DNA of 64,000 nucleotides from Blasia pusilla (taxonomy: Eukaryota > Marchantiophyta > Marchantiopsida > Blasiales), in contig CM114274.1 of assembly GCA_050084515.1 (NCBI GenBank), positions 31,186,001-31,250,000 of the forward strand. The letters are read 5' to 3'. A program made the position numbers and the translations under genes. The notes beneath the pieces were generated by a model that worked only from the letters and a program-made list of their open reading frames with translations, had not been told where the DNA came from and did not search any database. Of the stretch, positions 1 to 12,414 are shown piece by piece; position 1 is the first letter of the stretch, and each line of letters begins with the position of its first letter.

Positions 1-295
1 ATAAGCAATTATGCAAACTCATCAATGATACAAAAAATGAGTGTGATATGATTATAAGGTTGGTTAGGGACTTAGTTGCAATTATACCTACATTATCGAT
101 TGGATTGTATTAAAAATGTGTAATGTTCATGCAATATGTTATGTCTATCACTCTATATTACGACGCTCGCCATCTAGTCCTTGCACAAAGTATGCATACC
201 CCTAGGGATATGTATCATAACATACTTTGATCCATGAAGGGACGAATGATTAATATAGGAAAATTATTACACTTGTGAGGGAAAGACAAAGGGTT

Positions 296-296
<1 letters not shown>

Positions 297-382
<86 letters not shown>
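297..382. repeat. (CT)n microsatellite
   Basis: An uninterrupted run of 43 CT dinucleotides, ending at GCAACATC. No coding context is visible. Confidence 0.98.
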
Positions 383-386
<4 letters not shown>

Positions 387-658
387 CATCAATATCCAAT
401 GCACAATAATCAACCATCTTCTCTACAACATGATGTCATTGAAGAATATCAATCATGTACATTCTGAACTGGATAAATTGGCCGCGTGGTGTTACAATGG
501 GCCATGTATGCTACAGACTTAATCAATCCATCATGGGTAAGCTTTTCATAAGAACAAATAAGTGTGTTTGGGAGCAACATATCTCAATCAGATATATCGT
601 TGTACATACTATATATACTCTCTCTATTTGTCGTCATCGATAGTTTTTTTTATCATTT

Positions 659-661
<3 letters not shown>

Positions 662-754
<93 letters not shown>

Positions 755-765
755 CATACACACAT
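662..765. repeat. compound (AT)n-(AC)n-(ATAC)n microsatellite
   Basis: About 27 AT units pass directly into a short CA run and then into imperfect TACA/CATA tetranucleotides. The stepwise change suggests serial slippage and point mutation from an AT core. Confidence 0.95.
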
Positions 766-3219
766 CCGCCATTGGTGCAGAAATGTAGAGGCAACCGAAC
801 AACTTGGATGTATAGAACATAGCCTCACCTAATATATAGCACTCTACCATACTACCCTAAACTCGGGCTTGCTTTTATATCAAGCCCTTCAATCGACACA
901 TGTACCGGTCCATAAAATACATCCATCTAGAATACAAATATCCGGCTATGCCAACCTCTCTAGCCAAACGGATGAGCCAATGAATCTATGCGTCATGAGT
1001 GAAGGTAGAAAGAGTCTAAAAGACCATCTCCAAGTGCCTGGTGACTCAACTGCCTCCACCTCCATACACATGCAATCCTCAAGACTTATCTCCTTGTTTC
1101 TCATCCATCTACCCATGGATATTGACAACTAGTGTGCAACCCTTTGAGAGGGGTGGGGAGAAAGTAATTATCAAATGTATGTGTAGGACACGTGAATAGG
1201 CTAGATGGCCAAACAAAAGAACAAGGATAACTTGTAAGGGTCGTAACAAGGTTAGACAAGCATATTAGTTTCCTACCATTGCAGAAACGTTCTAGGTCTT
1301 TATTTCCTAGGGTCCCCAATAGAGTTAAGCATTACTTGAAATAAGCAAACAACTTGTATATGAACTCCATAAGATATGATGATGTCAACCCTTGCATTGA
1401 TATGAATAGAAGGTCATGCATGAGTCGACAGAGGTTGTGAATCCTTACTCCAAATACTTGCATTGTCATTTGGAAAGGTCATTTGCAAGTATGCATCATA
1501 TTCTATGGGAATTTCAGTTGAGTCAAGTGATTTGGACAAAAGTTTTTGCTCCTATGTACTCACACCTACATTGGCGGACTTCCACCTACGGACTACCAAC
1601 CAACTTTGATGCACACTAACAAACCACCAACTAGATCCATTCATCTACCATAGCTAGCAAAACACATTAGGATCCTCCACTATATTCACAATGACTTTGC
1701 AAGTCCCAAGAGCCACATCATAGTTATATTACAACTCCAATAAAGTCTAAAATTTACAAGTGATGCACTTGTAATTGACTCGCAAGATACAAAATCGGAC
1801 TTGCAATTTGCAACTCCAATATGGCTCAAAAGTTTTGTCTAAGAATACTCGTTTTGCGGTCATAATGGGCTTGCAACAAACTTGCAAATTTTCACAATAT
1901 TGCAGCTACACTACAAGCCAATTGCAAGTTTGACTCTCAATTAAGACGCAAAGTTCTTTGCGAGTCTAACTCATAAATTGATTTTTTAAGGAAATTTTTT
2001 GAGTTTAATTTCATTGAATAAATTTGACACTCCAATTAAACAAGCTGGATGACGCAACAACAAAATTAAATTGTATATACATGGACAAGTTATGTTCAAA
2101 AACCACTGTGTAGCGCCATTGATACAAGTGTCATAAATCCTATCTTTGCTATTGACATGTACCAAATGTGCCATGCATGCAACGTTGATTGCGCCGAATT
2201 GGACCTATAGAAGATCTAGCGCTTGAAGATTTCCCAATGGACGTTATTATCTACTATGTCTATACACTACCTGTAGCAGCCTTGGTTGGGCCTGATCTTG
2301 CGTGGGATGAGCTATGACGGATATGCCCATTGGATGTAGAATTCAATAAGGACCTCCTGCTCTACCTTAGACCATTTGGACACTCAATAAAGAAGAGTGC
2401 CTCGTCCTTCTCCTCACTCTTGCTATAGGAGTGATCGTCCAAATTTTCATCTTGTCCAACAAGCTGATTCAATGAGGTATACAGATCAAAGTCAATTGAC
2501 ACTGAAACACAAACCCATTGCCTCTCCTCCTCCACTTTGGGTTCACTAGGATGTGGCATATTATGTTGCACTATAAACGGTTATGTTGCACACTATAAAT
2601 GGAAAGTGGAATTAGAGAGCTATGATAGACCTTGTAGCTTGTCATCACTTGGCTGATGGGAGGCTAGAGATGCATGTTGCCTCAGCCCCACGACTTCCAC
2701 ATTGGAAGTTTTACATAGTTCTCAAACGTATGTGAGAGAAAAAATTGATAAAGATTCCCATGGCCTATAGTTTGATTGTTCTCCATGTGTGTGCCTCCCT
2801 TCTTCCTATCCCTCCCTTCAAACGTATGGCACCGAATATGATGATAAAAATGTAAAGTTGGAAATGCTAGCATCGAATGAGAAATGAGTTTAGAAGCTCG
2901 AGTTTAGAAGAAACTCAACTTGTAGTCAATCACAACTACACAAAAAATCTCCATGCATCCAATCTTTGATTTTAATTCAATGCCAAAATTGTTGGTATGT
3001 AGCTCATTTGAATTCAAAAATTTACACCATGTGGAACCCATCAACCATCTTCACATATACTTGACAACTTTGTTCATAAAACCACTAGGATGTGGTCTTG
3101 TGCGGTATATTCCAATCCCAAAAAAGCATGGTCACGTTGTCGTGTCGAGAGTCTATCTTCGAGCAAGGACGGGCCTTCTAGCTGCGGTAGATGCGGTCGA
3201 TGCAAGGTGAACTCTCTAA

Positions 3220-3560
3220 GAAGTTCTCATTTTTCAATACAAAATTATGATGTACACTCTCCATTCTCTCACGACACGTATCACAAATGGAAGTGCCGAG
3301 GCGATCACTTTTTCGTAACATCGGACCCCGAAATTCCTAACTATAAAATCCCTATAAACTATTTTACGCTTGTACACGAGGAAGATAGTACAACTAGTGT
3401 TAAACCCTACTTGAGCAGGCCTATTGACATCCATGGGTCGCTATATAAGAACATACAAAGTACAATCCCATGTCCTTCCATTTGTGACGATAGGAAGAAT
3501 CACCAAAGTTGGAGATTGCATGACCTGGTTCATGAACGCTTCCCCAAAGTGATAAACTAA
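3220..3560 (+). pseudogene. unrecognised protein-coding relic inside copy A
   Basis: An open frame on the plus strand reads through residues such as WKCRGDHFF, IPNYKIPINYF and SWRLHDLVHERFPKVIN. The corresponding positions of copy B (about 55085-55410) keep the same plus-strand frame with a few stops, and the far more diverged copy C keeps similar peptides (RLHHLYHENF, STIP). Similarity across three diverged copies suggests the plus strand once coded for protein. The minus strand is also open in copies A and B (66 and 75 codons separated by one shared stop), so the coding strand is not certain. I do not recognise the family. Confidence 0.4.
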
Positions 3561-3811
3561 ATATCGAGTGAACCAGTGTCTATCTACAAAGAGTACCTTG
3601 ACATGGAATGGATTGAGGAAAGGAAAGTCGAACACAACTCGTGCTCCACCCCTATCCATGCTTGACAAACATTCTTTTCTCTCCTCAAGAATGGATTTTG
3701 GCGGAATTATTCTCTCAAGAGGGGTAATCCACTCTCATTGGGGAAGAACAAGCCAAAATATTCACTATTTTAGTATGACTAAACTCCTCTAAGGTGACAA
3801 ACCTCTCATCT

Positions 3812-3998
<187 letters not shown>

Positions 3999-4842
3999 CC
4001 ACACTCTAGAAACCTCTCGAAGAATAGACCATGATCAAGTTACTCTCCCAAGAGGGGTGATCCACTCTCATTGGAAGACCAAGCAATCCCAAAGCCATAC
4101 ACTCAAAAGAGACACGAGAGACTCAAGATGTGGAATAGAAGGTGATGAACCCTTGAAGGTCCCTCCTCTTTATATACTCACAAGAGACCCACAAGAGTAC
4201 GAAATAGAACTAATCTTATCTTGTGCCACATGGCTTCCTCTCAAGGCTTAGCCAATCACATTTTGACACAAGTAGATTTCCTCTTATCTCTTCCAAAATA
4301 TCCTCTTTTACCTACTTGATATTTTTCAAATTACCCCAACTAACCTAGCCACCAACGAAACCTACTTCTGCTTTTCATTAAAGCACTAACCTCACTACTT
4401 TACTTTTATAAAGTCATCCTTTATTTATTACCTCTTTTCCTAAAGTTGGGCGCGCATAAAAGAGGCACCATAAAGAGGTTTAAACATGGGAATTTCCTAT
4501 ACCTAGCTAATTTACTTAATACTAATAAAACTCTCTCTAACACTTAACGAGGAAGGAGTTTACACATTGGCTGATTTTACTATACGACAACGTAACCACA
4601 ATATTCAATTGGCACATAAGTGGCAATGGAACTTTGGTCTCAAACACAGAGATAGGCCTAACTTTGATGAAGATTGCCTTCTTCACGTCAAAGGGCAAGG
4701 CTTGACACCTTGCTTGGAAATAGGCAAGGGATCGGATCTTGCAGGAGTTGTCGGCAATGTCTCTTACCATCTTTGAGGAAAAGGTATATTCACATGAGTT
4801 TACATACTTGCCTTCTCATGGTATAATAAACAAATTTAGCTT

Positions 4843-5390
4843 GGGTGGAGGGGGTGAGTGAGAGAAGAGAGGAAAGGAGGTGAGTGAGTGACAAAGGGGG
4901 AGAGAAGGCGCAAGGGGTTTGGGGGGGAGGGGGGGGGGCGCGGTCAGTTCAGAGAGATGGAGGAGGGTGAATGATAGAAAAGGGCATTGAGTGACAGGAG
5001 AGGGAGGACAAGGAAGGGAAGTGAGAGTTCATAGAGAGGGGGGCAAGTGATTGAGAGAATAGGGGTGTTGGGTTGGGGTGAGTTCAAAGAGAAGGCGCAA
5101 GGGGGGAGGGGGGTTTGTTTTGAGAGGAGAGGGAGGGAGAAATGAGTGAGTGAGTGAAGAGAGAGTGGGAGTTGAGTGAGAGTAGTGGGGGTGACAGATC
5201 GGGGATAAGTTCAAAGGGAGGCGGGGCTGAGAGGAAAATGGGGAAGTTGAGTGAGAGGAGAGGGGATGACATGTGGTGTGAGTTTAGAGAGAGGGGGGAT
5301 GAGTTCGAAGAGAAGGAGGTAGTGACAAACAGGGTGGGGGAGGTGAGTCCAAAGAGAACTTGGTACCCTGGGACCAAGTTTAGAGGAGAG
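4843..5390 (+). repeat. purine-rich degenerate minisatellite
   Basis: More than 500 bases with strong purine bias on the plus strand (GAGTGAGAG, GGGGAGGGG). A loosely conserved phrase, roughly GGTGAGTTCAAAGAGAAGG, recurs at about 4944, 5023, 5078, 5205, 5278, 5299 and 5342 with variable spacing. A run of G broken by one A and one C lies at about 4918-4940. Long frames on both strands here are low-complexity artefacts. Confidence 0.8.
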
Positions 5391-6050
5391 TTTTAGGCCT
5401 TGTGCAATTAGATACTCATACATCATTGCACAATGTCTAATTATCATATTAGGGTGGATAGGTTAGTGGAGAGAGTAGTATATGCATTAAAGAAAGGGCA
5501 AAGCAAGTATGGCTTGCAATGAGGATATTTGAGGGAGTGGGACCTGAAAATTTCATGGTCAGCTATAGAATATTGCTTTAGTTGATATACATCATTTCTA
5601 TAATTTTGATTGTAATTTTTTATCAACAAGAGAGAGCAAAAAACGTTTGCAACTATTCATGGATGAGAATACCATCGAAAAATTTAGAGATTCCATCTTG
5701 GAGATAAATGTGTACTCATAGCATGAGGCATTCATAAATCTAGATATTCTAGATTCCTTATGGTGGAGGGACAAAATGGTATGGTTTGGAAGGATCATGT
5801 GCGGAGTTGTATACCATGTAATTTTTTTTAACGTGGATTGCAAAGTAGCTTTGAGTTTAAGGTTGATACCTACAAGTTTAAGGTTTTGTGGATTTACGAG
5901 GGGTGCAACCTTCATGTTGGTTATTTTAGAGGATGGCATATGTTATGGATTCATCACATCATGGATGTGATGGGTGCTACATGGAGTTAGGAGACCAAAT
6001 TGCAAGTTAGGGAGGTGGTTGCACAATCTTGGTATACATGTATGAGTATC
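5370..6050 (+). pseudogene. integrase-PHD-3'UTR relic of the methyltransferase retrotransposon family
   Basis: This is a third, heavily decayed member of the family of elements 1 and 2. The DNA at 5370-5540 aligns with the integrase segment after the second catalytic Asp (CAAGTATGGCTTGCA is conserved). An internal deletion then joins it to the end of pol at about 5771: the peptide around 5776-5940 (VWFGRIMCG, LRFCGFTRGATFMLV) matches the PHD-finger region of elements 1 and 2. The 3' untranslated sequence follows to about 6050. Most PHD cysteines are lost. No LTR is visible at either end, so it is a truncated fragment. Confidence 0.7.
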
Positions 6051-6719
6051 TTTTTTATTTTATATAAATCTATATATATGTTGGGAAGATCAATGATGTT
6101 TCTTGCATGGATGTGAGAAAAATTTTAGATCATGTAGTTTAGTTATCTATATGCACAAAAAATTATCATATCATAGTTGGTTAACATGTAGAATTCTATC
6201 GTGTTGAGGACATAGGGAGTCAACGAGTTATTCGAGCACAACCTCGTCTTGTGTGATCAAAAGAGGTTGGCTATAGTTTTGCTACATCAATATTTTCATT
6301 TTTGATTAACCATATGTTTTGCTTATTGAGTACAAGTGAATGAGTTAATGATCACTTTGTCACTTATGTTGTAAGTTATCATTTTTTGGCTATTTTTGGG
6401 GAAGAGCTATTTTGGCTCTTCCCAAGGATATAAAAGGTGGGGAGATGACTCTTCCTAGCTTTCCTCTTGTTGAGCCTTTGGAATACTCATCCTTTAAAAG
6501 TTTGATAAGAGTTTGAGTCATAAAGGCAAGATTCGCTCATGGTGACGAATGGATATGACTTGATAGCTATATTTTATAGATTCGAGGGTGAAGTTGACTG
6601 TGTGAGCCATTTTTTACTTCAAATTTTTTGTATCCAACCTCCTTGGATATACCATGTGGATATTCTCTGCCCTATTACAAAAGACATGATAATATTCAAA
6701 GATCATCATACCTCTTAAA

Positions 6720-7192
6720 CAAGGTTGCATATATAGGAACAAAGTTTGTGTCCATGAACTTGTACATGTCTGTGGACTTATGTCAATCCCTAAGAAAGAC
6801 ATGTCCATGCAGACATGAGATTGAGCTCTAGGGCCCGCTCTACCCGCTACGTAGACCTGTGCTCGGCTACCTTGCACCTAGTCTTGTGACTTGTCGCATG
6901 ATTCTGCCACCTGTTATATAGCCCGCATCTTGCTCGTAGAGACTTGCATCAAGCTGACACATGCCTGCAGAGCGCCTGCATTTGGCGGGTATAGGGCCCG
7001 GATTGGATGCCAACGCGGGTTTGATGCGAGCCATGCCAAGGCTCGTAGCCGACATACCTATTCGATCCTTGCTTGTCTCCCTTAATCCAAGCTTGCACCC
7101 GTTCCTACACCCTGAGCCCATATAGGCAACTTGGGTACTAAAAAAATCTTGGTGAGGGACCCGTGGGGCATGTCCGTTTTTTAGCAACCTTG
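6720..7192. mobile_element. hAT-type MITE, copy 1 (473 bp)
   Basis: It begins CAAGGTTGC and ends GCAACCTTG, a perfect 9-bp terminal inverted repeat. The flanking octamers CTCTTAAA (6712-6719) and GTCTTAAA (7193-7200) match at seven of eight bases, as expected for the 8-bp target duplication of the hAT superfamily. No transposase is encoded. The left part contains GGACATGTCC-like words shared with copy 2 at 31993-32292; the right part (about 6840-7180) is more GC-rich and is not shared, so it may be captured sequence. Confidence 0.75.
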
Positions 7193-7770
7193 GTCTTAAA
7201 CTTATGCCTATTGAACCATGGGAGAGACTTATTATATTTTTCTCTCACTCCCATCTAACAAGCCTTTACTTTGGTCCCCACTTCACCTTAAGGGAATATC
7301 TTTACTAGAATAGTCTGATGTATGGATTACTAAAATTACATTTCTACAATTTTGAACTCCTAACTTTGGACTTTTGCATTCGCCTAGGAATTATTCTTAT
7401 TAGTAACAACAATGCATATGGGCATCCCATTAACATATACTAAGTTGTTAGGATCACAAACATGTTTTCATTTTTATAGGAATGCATGTATTTTTAAATT
7501 AAAATATTTATAAATCTATAAAGGCAAGAGATATCTCATCATTCTATGATGAGATTTTTTTAGATTATATATTTTATATATTTTTTAATTAAATTTTCTT
7601 TCAATTACAATATATGAGAGTAGTAAGTATTATTAAGTGTTCCATTGAGAATAAATCACCTATAGCTTAATGAGTAAATTTTTTTATTCAATAAAATTTA
7701 AATAACTTGTTGCATTTTTTTTTCTAGAAAAAGACATCTCTTGTAGAAGAAAATTTCCACACAAGATACC
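7193..7770. other. AT-rich flank, no gene seen
   Basis: AT-rich DNA with poly-A and poly-T runs leading up to the 5' LTR of element 1. No reading frame or RNA is supported. Confidence 0.7.
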
Positions 7771-8288
7771 TATCACAACTTTTTAGGATCGATCGGAGAG
7801 ATCTAGTAGAGCGCCTTCACCAGTAGAGAAGGAAAGGCTAAGGAGGTCGAGGATGACTTGTTGAGGTCCTGTGAAACCTGAGAGAGCAGGTTTCCCCTTC
7901 GTTTCGGCTTATTTGGAGCCATATAGAGAAACTTACTATTTTGGGTAAATTTCCATGTTTGGTAGAGCTGAATTTCCACTTTGGGAAGTGGCCTTTGACC
8001 CTCTACAGCAGGTCAAGAGCCAAGGAGATGACCTACGAGCATAGATTACCGAGGAGAGAACTTGGGAGAGGGAAGGGGGTATTCCTCAAGGAGAGAGAGC
8101 TTGAGAGCTCATTCTCTCTTTGTTGAACCTCTTGGCATGAGATGGCGGAGCTATGGTCTTGCTTGCCTTGTGAGTGTAACCCAAGCCTCTCATTAGGAGA
8201 GTGGGTTGGGTTTGACATTGAGAGAGATATGTGAGAGTGCACACATTCAAGAGCTATGGTGTTGAGAGAGATTGGATCTCATTTTACA
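7771..8288 (+). repeat. 5' LTR of element 1
   Basis: Homologous to 17743-18230 and 47168-47683. The conserved start TGTCA is here TATCA. The likely 3' end is TTTTACA, after which the leader GAATGAGTGAGTGAGAGAGC continues in both elements but not after the 3' LTR. No standard tRNA-Met primer site is apparent after the LTR. Confidence 0.75.
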
Positions 8289-10146
8289 AAGAAAGAATGA
8301 GTGAGTGAGAGAGCTTCATTGGGGGGCACGCTGGTCACTTGCTGGTTTTGCAGGTTGGGGATCGTATTCCCCGTTCAGCGGTTCATGGGATTGCTTATCG
8401 GAACAAGAGCCGCTTACTTTTGATGCCAATTTTTTATGTGGAAGAGTGGCGCACGGAAGTGCTACCCAATTTTTTTATAAGGATTGAGTATGGAGGTAGG
8501 TTTCCCCATGTCGATGCTCTCGGGAGTACTATGTAGCTTAGTGATTTGTATTTTCACAACTTTTACATTTTTGTTGGGAGAAATCAACGCGAAAGCGCTG
8601 GCAAATTTTGCGTAGGAGAAAGAGATGTTGGGCTGCACGACAACCCATGTTAGTTTTTGGTGGAAAATTAAATGGAGAAACCAATTTAACAAGGTCGTAG
8701 ATCAGGAAGTGGTGTACGCTGCTAAAGAAATGGTGCACAATTTGGAGATTGGAGCACAGAGTTATGATCATTTTTGTTGGACTGCCATAGCCATCGTTCC
8801 AAGGTGTGAGTGAAATTTCGAAATTTTTGGGTAGAAATTCTTTCTTGAGAGGTAGAAAAAAAATCACTTTACTTGGTGGATAGGATAAGTGAATTCAGCT
8901 ATTTGGAGGTAGGGTGAATAGATCCCATTTTTGGGGGGTGTTGACCCTCAATCTTAGGAGGGATTTGTGGTAAGGCATTCAATTTGTAGACATGTGAGGA
9001 GGGGGGCTGTTAAGTAGGGAAAGAAAGTGGAGATCCAATTTTCTTGGGGGGTTATTCTAGTTTAAAATAAATAAACAAATAAATAAATTTGGCAGGGGAC
9101 AACGTCTGTCCTACCATGTCCTAGCCGACTGTTCCGGAGACGCGCAAACAAGCTTTGTACTTGCTACCGTTGTTGTATGTTGTGTGGTCCGTCGATGCTT
9201 CAGGGCCGCTACCCGGTTGTCCAACGTCCTAGTGCCAAAAAAAAATTGAGCCGCCGTGCAGCCGTGCGCTGCTGTGTTTGACCCTGTGTTAGTGCCGCCC
9301 GTAGAGCCGGGCGTCTGAATCTCTATCCTAGACCTCCGTGGTTGCATGTGTTCGCGGCCGGCCGTTTGCATTTTATGATTGATGGGATCTTATTGTTCCT
9401 TCTACTTTGTTATGCCATGACTTTTAGCCACTTGAGGACGATCGAGTACCGTGCCGTGACACCCGTAGCCACAACGCGCCGCCAATTGCCACGCCATGCC
9501 GCTTGTGGCCGCATCGCACTGTTTTGATTGCTGAGCCGCACCATCACTGGAAAGCAAAGAGTGTATTTCTATTGAGGAGGATATGCCCTGAGTGCTGCAC
9601 CCTATTATCGAGTGTCGTGCTATTTGTAGCCATTCCGTGCCTCGAGTGTCGCAGTGTACCGCTGGACCCGCACCGCACATCGAGGATATTTGAGCATCGT
9701 CAATACCAGAGGAGTACGACTTGTTGCTTGGAAGAGTTGTCTTCACGACCAAGTTGGCGTCGAGGTTTTTCAGTTGCTGAGGCGCGACATCGACACTTGT
9801 TGTCAGGTTACCCATTCTGATCTTTTGCCCTACACGTGTTAGGGATTTAGTGGTATTGGGTAGTTATTTGGGATATTGGGTTTCGTGTGAATGCCGAAAG
9901 CATTGTTCATGTATGTGGTTTAGGGGACATAAAATTGTGTGGGATGTCCAAAGTTGATAGTAGGTTGTCGATGAGACGATAGCCTAGTGATTTTCCCCAC
10001 CACGCCGCTTGTTATCGCACGTCACACGTCTCAGTGAGAGGAAGTGTAGACTTAGTGCCGCATGTTGGGATGAGTGGTTTAGGGATTACTCATGAGGTTG
10101 AGAGTGATCGTGTGAGAGGGGCACGAGGGTCATCACGGCGTCCTTT
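8289..10146 (+). other. untranslated leader of element 1
   Basis: About 1.9 kb between LTR and gag, with homology in blocks to element 2 (for example ACGATCGAGTACCGTGCCGTG near 9440 and near 48630). The section around 8860-9400 differs from element 2, so one copy has lost or gained sequence. Frames in this stretch have no recognised domain. Confidence 0.6.
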
Positions 10147-11640
10147 TGGGAGTTTGAGAGGTGAGGTGGTGGACGTGAGAGTAGCTCTATAGGGTTGACC
10201 CGGAGAGGTGCGAGGTTTCAAGAGTCTCCATGTGAGAGACCACCTCGATCTCCTTCTGAGTCATCTTCAGACGAGTGGGAGAGTGTAGAGGAGTGTGTTA
10301 GTGATCCACCGCACACATTGAGTGGTCCTACCAGTTGGGCGTACGAGATGGACGACCAAGGTAGAGGACTGCGTAGGTTTTTTTTGGTGCTATAGGCACT
10401 ATAGAGTTATACAACTTCATTGCGGAGTTTAGGAGTTGGTGTGACTCACAGAGGGCTAGGAACTCTAGAGAGTTCAACTCGTTTACAACATGGAACAAAA
10501 TGTTCCAACATTTAGAGGGGGCACCCATGGACGATTACCATGAGTTCTCGTAGAGATATGCCCATGAGATTGAGGCCTAAAGACTCTATTATGACCCACA
10601 CTTTGTGTCATGGATTGAGCCATGTCCAGATGAGGAGGAGGAGTTAGGAGAGGGTTCCTCCACCAATGATGTTGTAGGAGGGATGACTCGCATAGGAGCA
10701 GTTGCATCGTTCAGTCGAGTTTTTCCCCATTCAACCCTGTGGTTGAGTTATTTGCTCAGTTGAGGGCGAGCTACCATGGGATACAGACGGAGAAGTTGCG
10801 GAGCATCCACAACTTCCAGAGGCGTCTGTTTGAGAGTTTGCGTGAGGCCTACACCCGCTTGCACCGGTTGATTAACGTCACTCAGGAGGAGTCAGGAGAG
10901 GGTTCCTCCACCAGTGATGTTGTAGGAGGGATGACTCGCACAAGAGCAATTGCATCGTCCAGTCGAGTTTTTCCCCATTCAATCCGGTGGTTGAGTTATT
11001 TGCTGAGTTGAGAGCGAGCTACCAGGGGATACAAACGGAGAAGTTGCGGACCATCCACAACTTCCAGAGGCGCCTGTTTGAGACTTTGCGTGAGGCCTAC
11101 ACCCGCTTGCGCCGGTTGATTAACGTCACTCAGGGGGTGACAGAGGCTCAGGCTATCCAATCATCGTACGTGATGCTGGACCAGACCCTACAGACACGAG
11201 TACGGGAGGGGGTGCTTCTTATGAACACCTCCCCTACGTTGAAAGATGTTTTAGGACCGCCGAGAACAGTGAGCACAACATGGCGGAGGAGATCGTAGCC
11301 ACCATGGGCGAGAGCAGTCATGATTGCGTGCAACACCAGTGCAACAACATGGATTCCGAGGTAGATCTATAGCACCACGAGCTCATGGAGGATATCGGGA
11401 GACTATGCCACATAGACCTACGCCTTCATATGCGGCTCAACAACAACCTCCTAAGATTACTTGTTGGTCACGTGATGGAGCCCATCATCAGCACGATTGC
11501 ACTCCTCAAGATCATGGATGCGTGCCTCAGCATGGAGGAGGAGATGGTGCTACACCAAGAGGTTATCAGTGTGACTATTGTCAAAGGTACGGTCACACAC
11601 ACGTCATGTGTTTCAGCTTGCACCCTGAGTGACATCCGGA
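10147..11640 (+). pseudogene. gag of element 1, with tandem duplication and zinc knuckles
   Basis: Encodes the nucleocapsid/capsid polyprotein of the element. Peptides include LSGPTSWAYEMDD near 10320 and, before the knuckles, repeated EKLR.IHNFQRRLFE (about 10790 and 11038). A 248-bp block (10643-10890) is repeated in tandem at 10891-11138; the length is not a multiple of three, so the duplication shifts the frame. The C-terminal frame (11324-11632) carries a canonical CX2CX4HX4C knuckle, CDYCQRYGHTHVMC. It is preceded by a damaged first knuckle, CWSRDGAHHQHDC, whose second Cys is Arg; element 2 keeps CWSCGGAHHQHDC there. Element 2 lacks the tandem duplication. Confidence 0.85.
10643..11138 (+). 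repeat. 248-bp tandem duplication within gag
   Basis: Two adjacent units (10643-10890 and 10891-11138) are nearly identical, including AGGGTTCCTCCACCA at 10651 and 10899. The matching part of element 2 is present once. Confidence 0.93.
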
Positions 11641-12414
11641 CCAAGGGCCAGAGAGGGCACCAGAGTGAGTTGCCGGTCTGGATGGACCTAGAGGTCATGC
11701 ACGAGGTGGTCCAGTTGGGGGATGAGGAGTTGGATTCGCCCAAGGGGGTGGTGGAGTTGTCCGTGGAGGAGGTAGAGTCCCATTATCTAGACGCGTCGAG
11801 GGAGACACCAAGCGTGAGGCTGGGATGGTTGCTAAGATCTAGCAGCTACAGTAGCAGATTGTCACTATGGCATTGAGGTTACCCGATGCCGGATCCGTGG
11901 CATTGACGTCTTATGGAGCCGCCAGAGATATGGAGGATCGTGGTTGGATGTGCAGCATTGCCCAGATGGAGGCCGTCAAAGTTGGATCCACAGCGAGGGG
12001 AAGCCAGGAAACAGACTAGGCTTCCTCAGTCCTTCACATTGTCTGAGTCGATGAGGACCCCATCAATGGATCTTGATCAGAGTTCTTGGAGAGTTGGTGA
12101 TATTTTTGGTGTGCAGGCTTGGAGGATGATGGGAGAAGTGAGTGCAACAACTCCTATTTCTGATACTCAAGAGGAGCATGTGTCAAGAACTTTGTTGGGG
12201 CAGCCATTGTTGTGTACCGCACTCTTTTATTTTCTACTTCCGATGTTATGACGTTGGGAGGAACGCCCGCCGAGGTTTTTTGGATGACCACTACGCTATA
12301 TGAGTGTGGAGTTGGAGTTTTTGCATCACGTTCAAAGGTGATTGTAGAGGAGGTGATGGACCGTTGATGCTCGGGCCATCAACGTCAGATTCATAGCAGG
12401 TTGCGGTTGCTAGG

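Larger units (their letters stand above)
1..3134. other. gene-poor stretch with microsatellites
   Basis: Apart from the simple repeats listed separately I see no supportable gene here. Short reading frames on both strands have no recognisable domain, and those around 560-850 are translations of the AT/ACAT repeat. Around 1690-1970 words of the type TTGCAA or CTTGCAA recur many times. The stretch immediately before 3135 is the flank of the inserted 1.46-kb element. Confidence 0.6.

Noticed and set aside
5029-5447. Several 60-97-codon frames over the purine tract
   Set aside because: Low-complexity translation of the minisatellite on both strands; no domain and no splice context.
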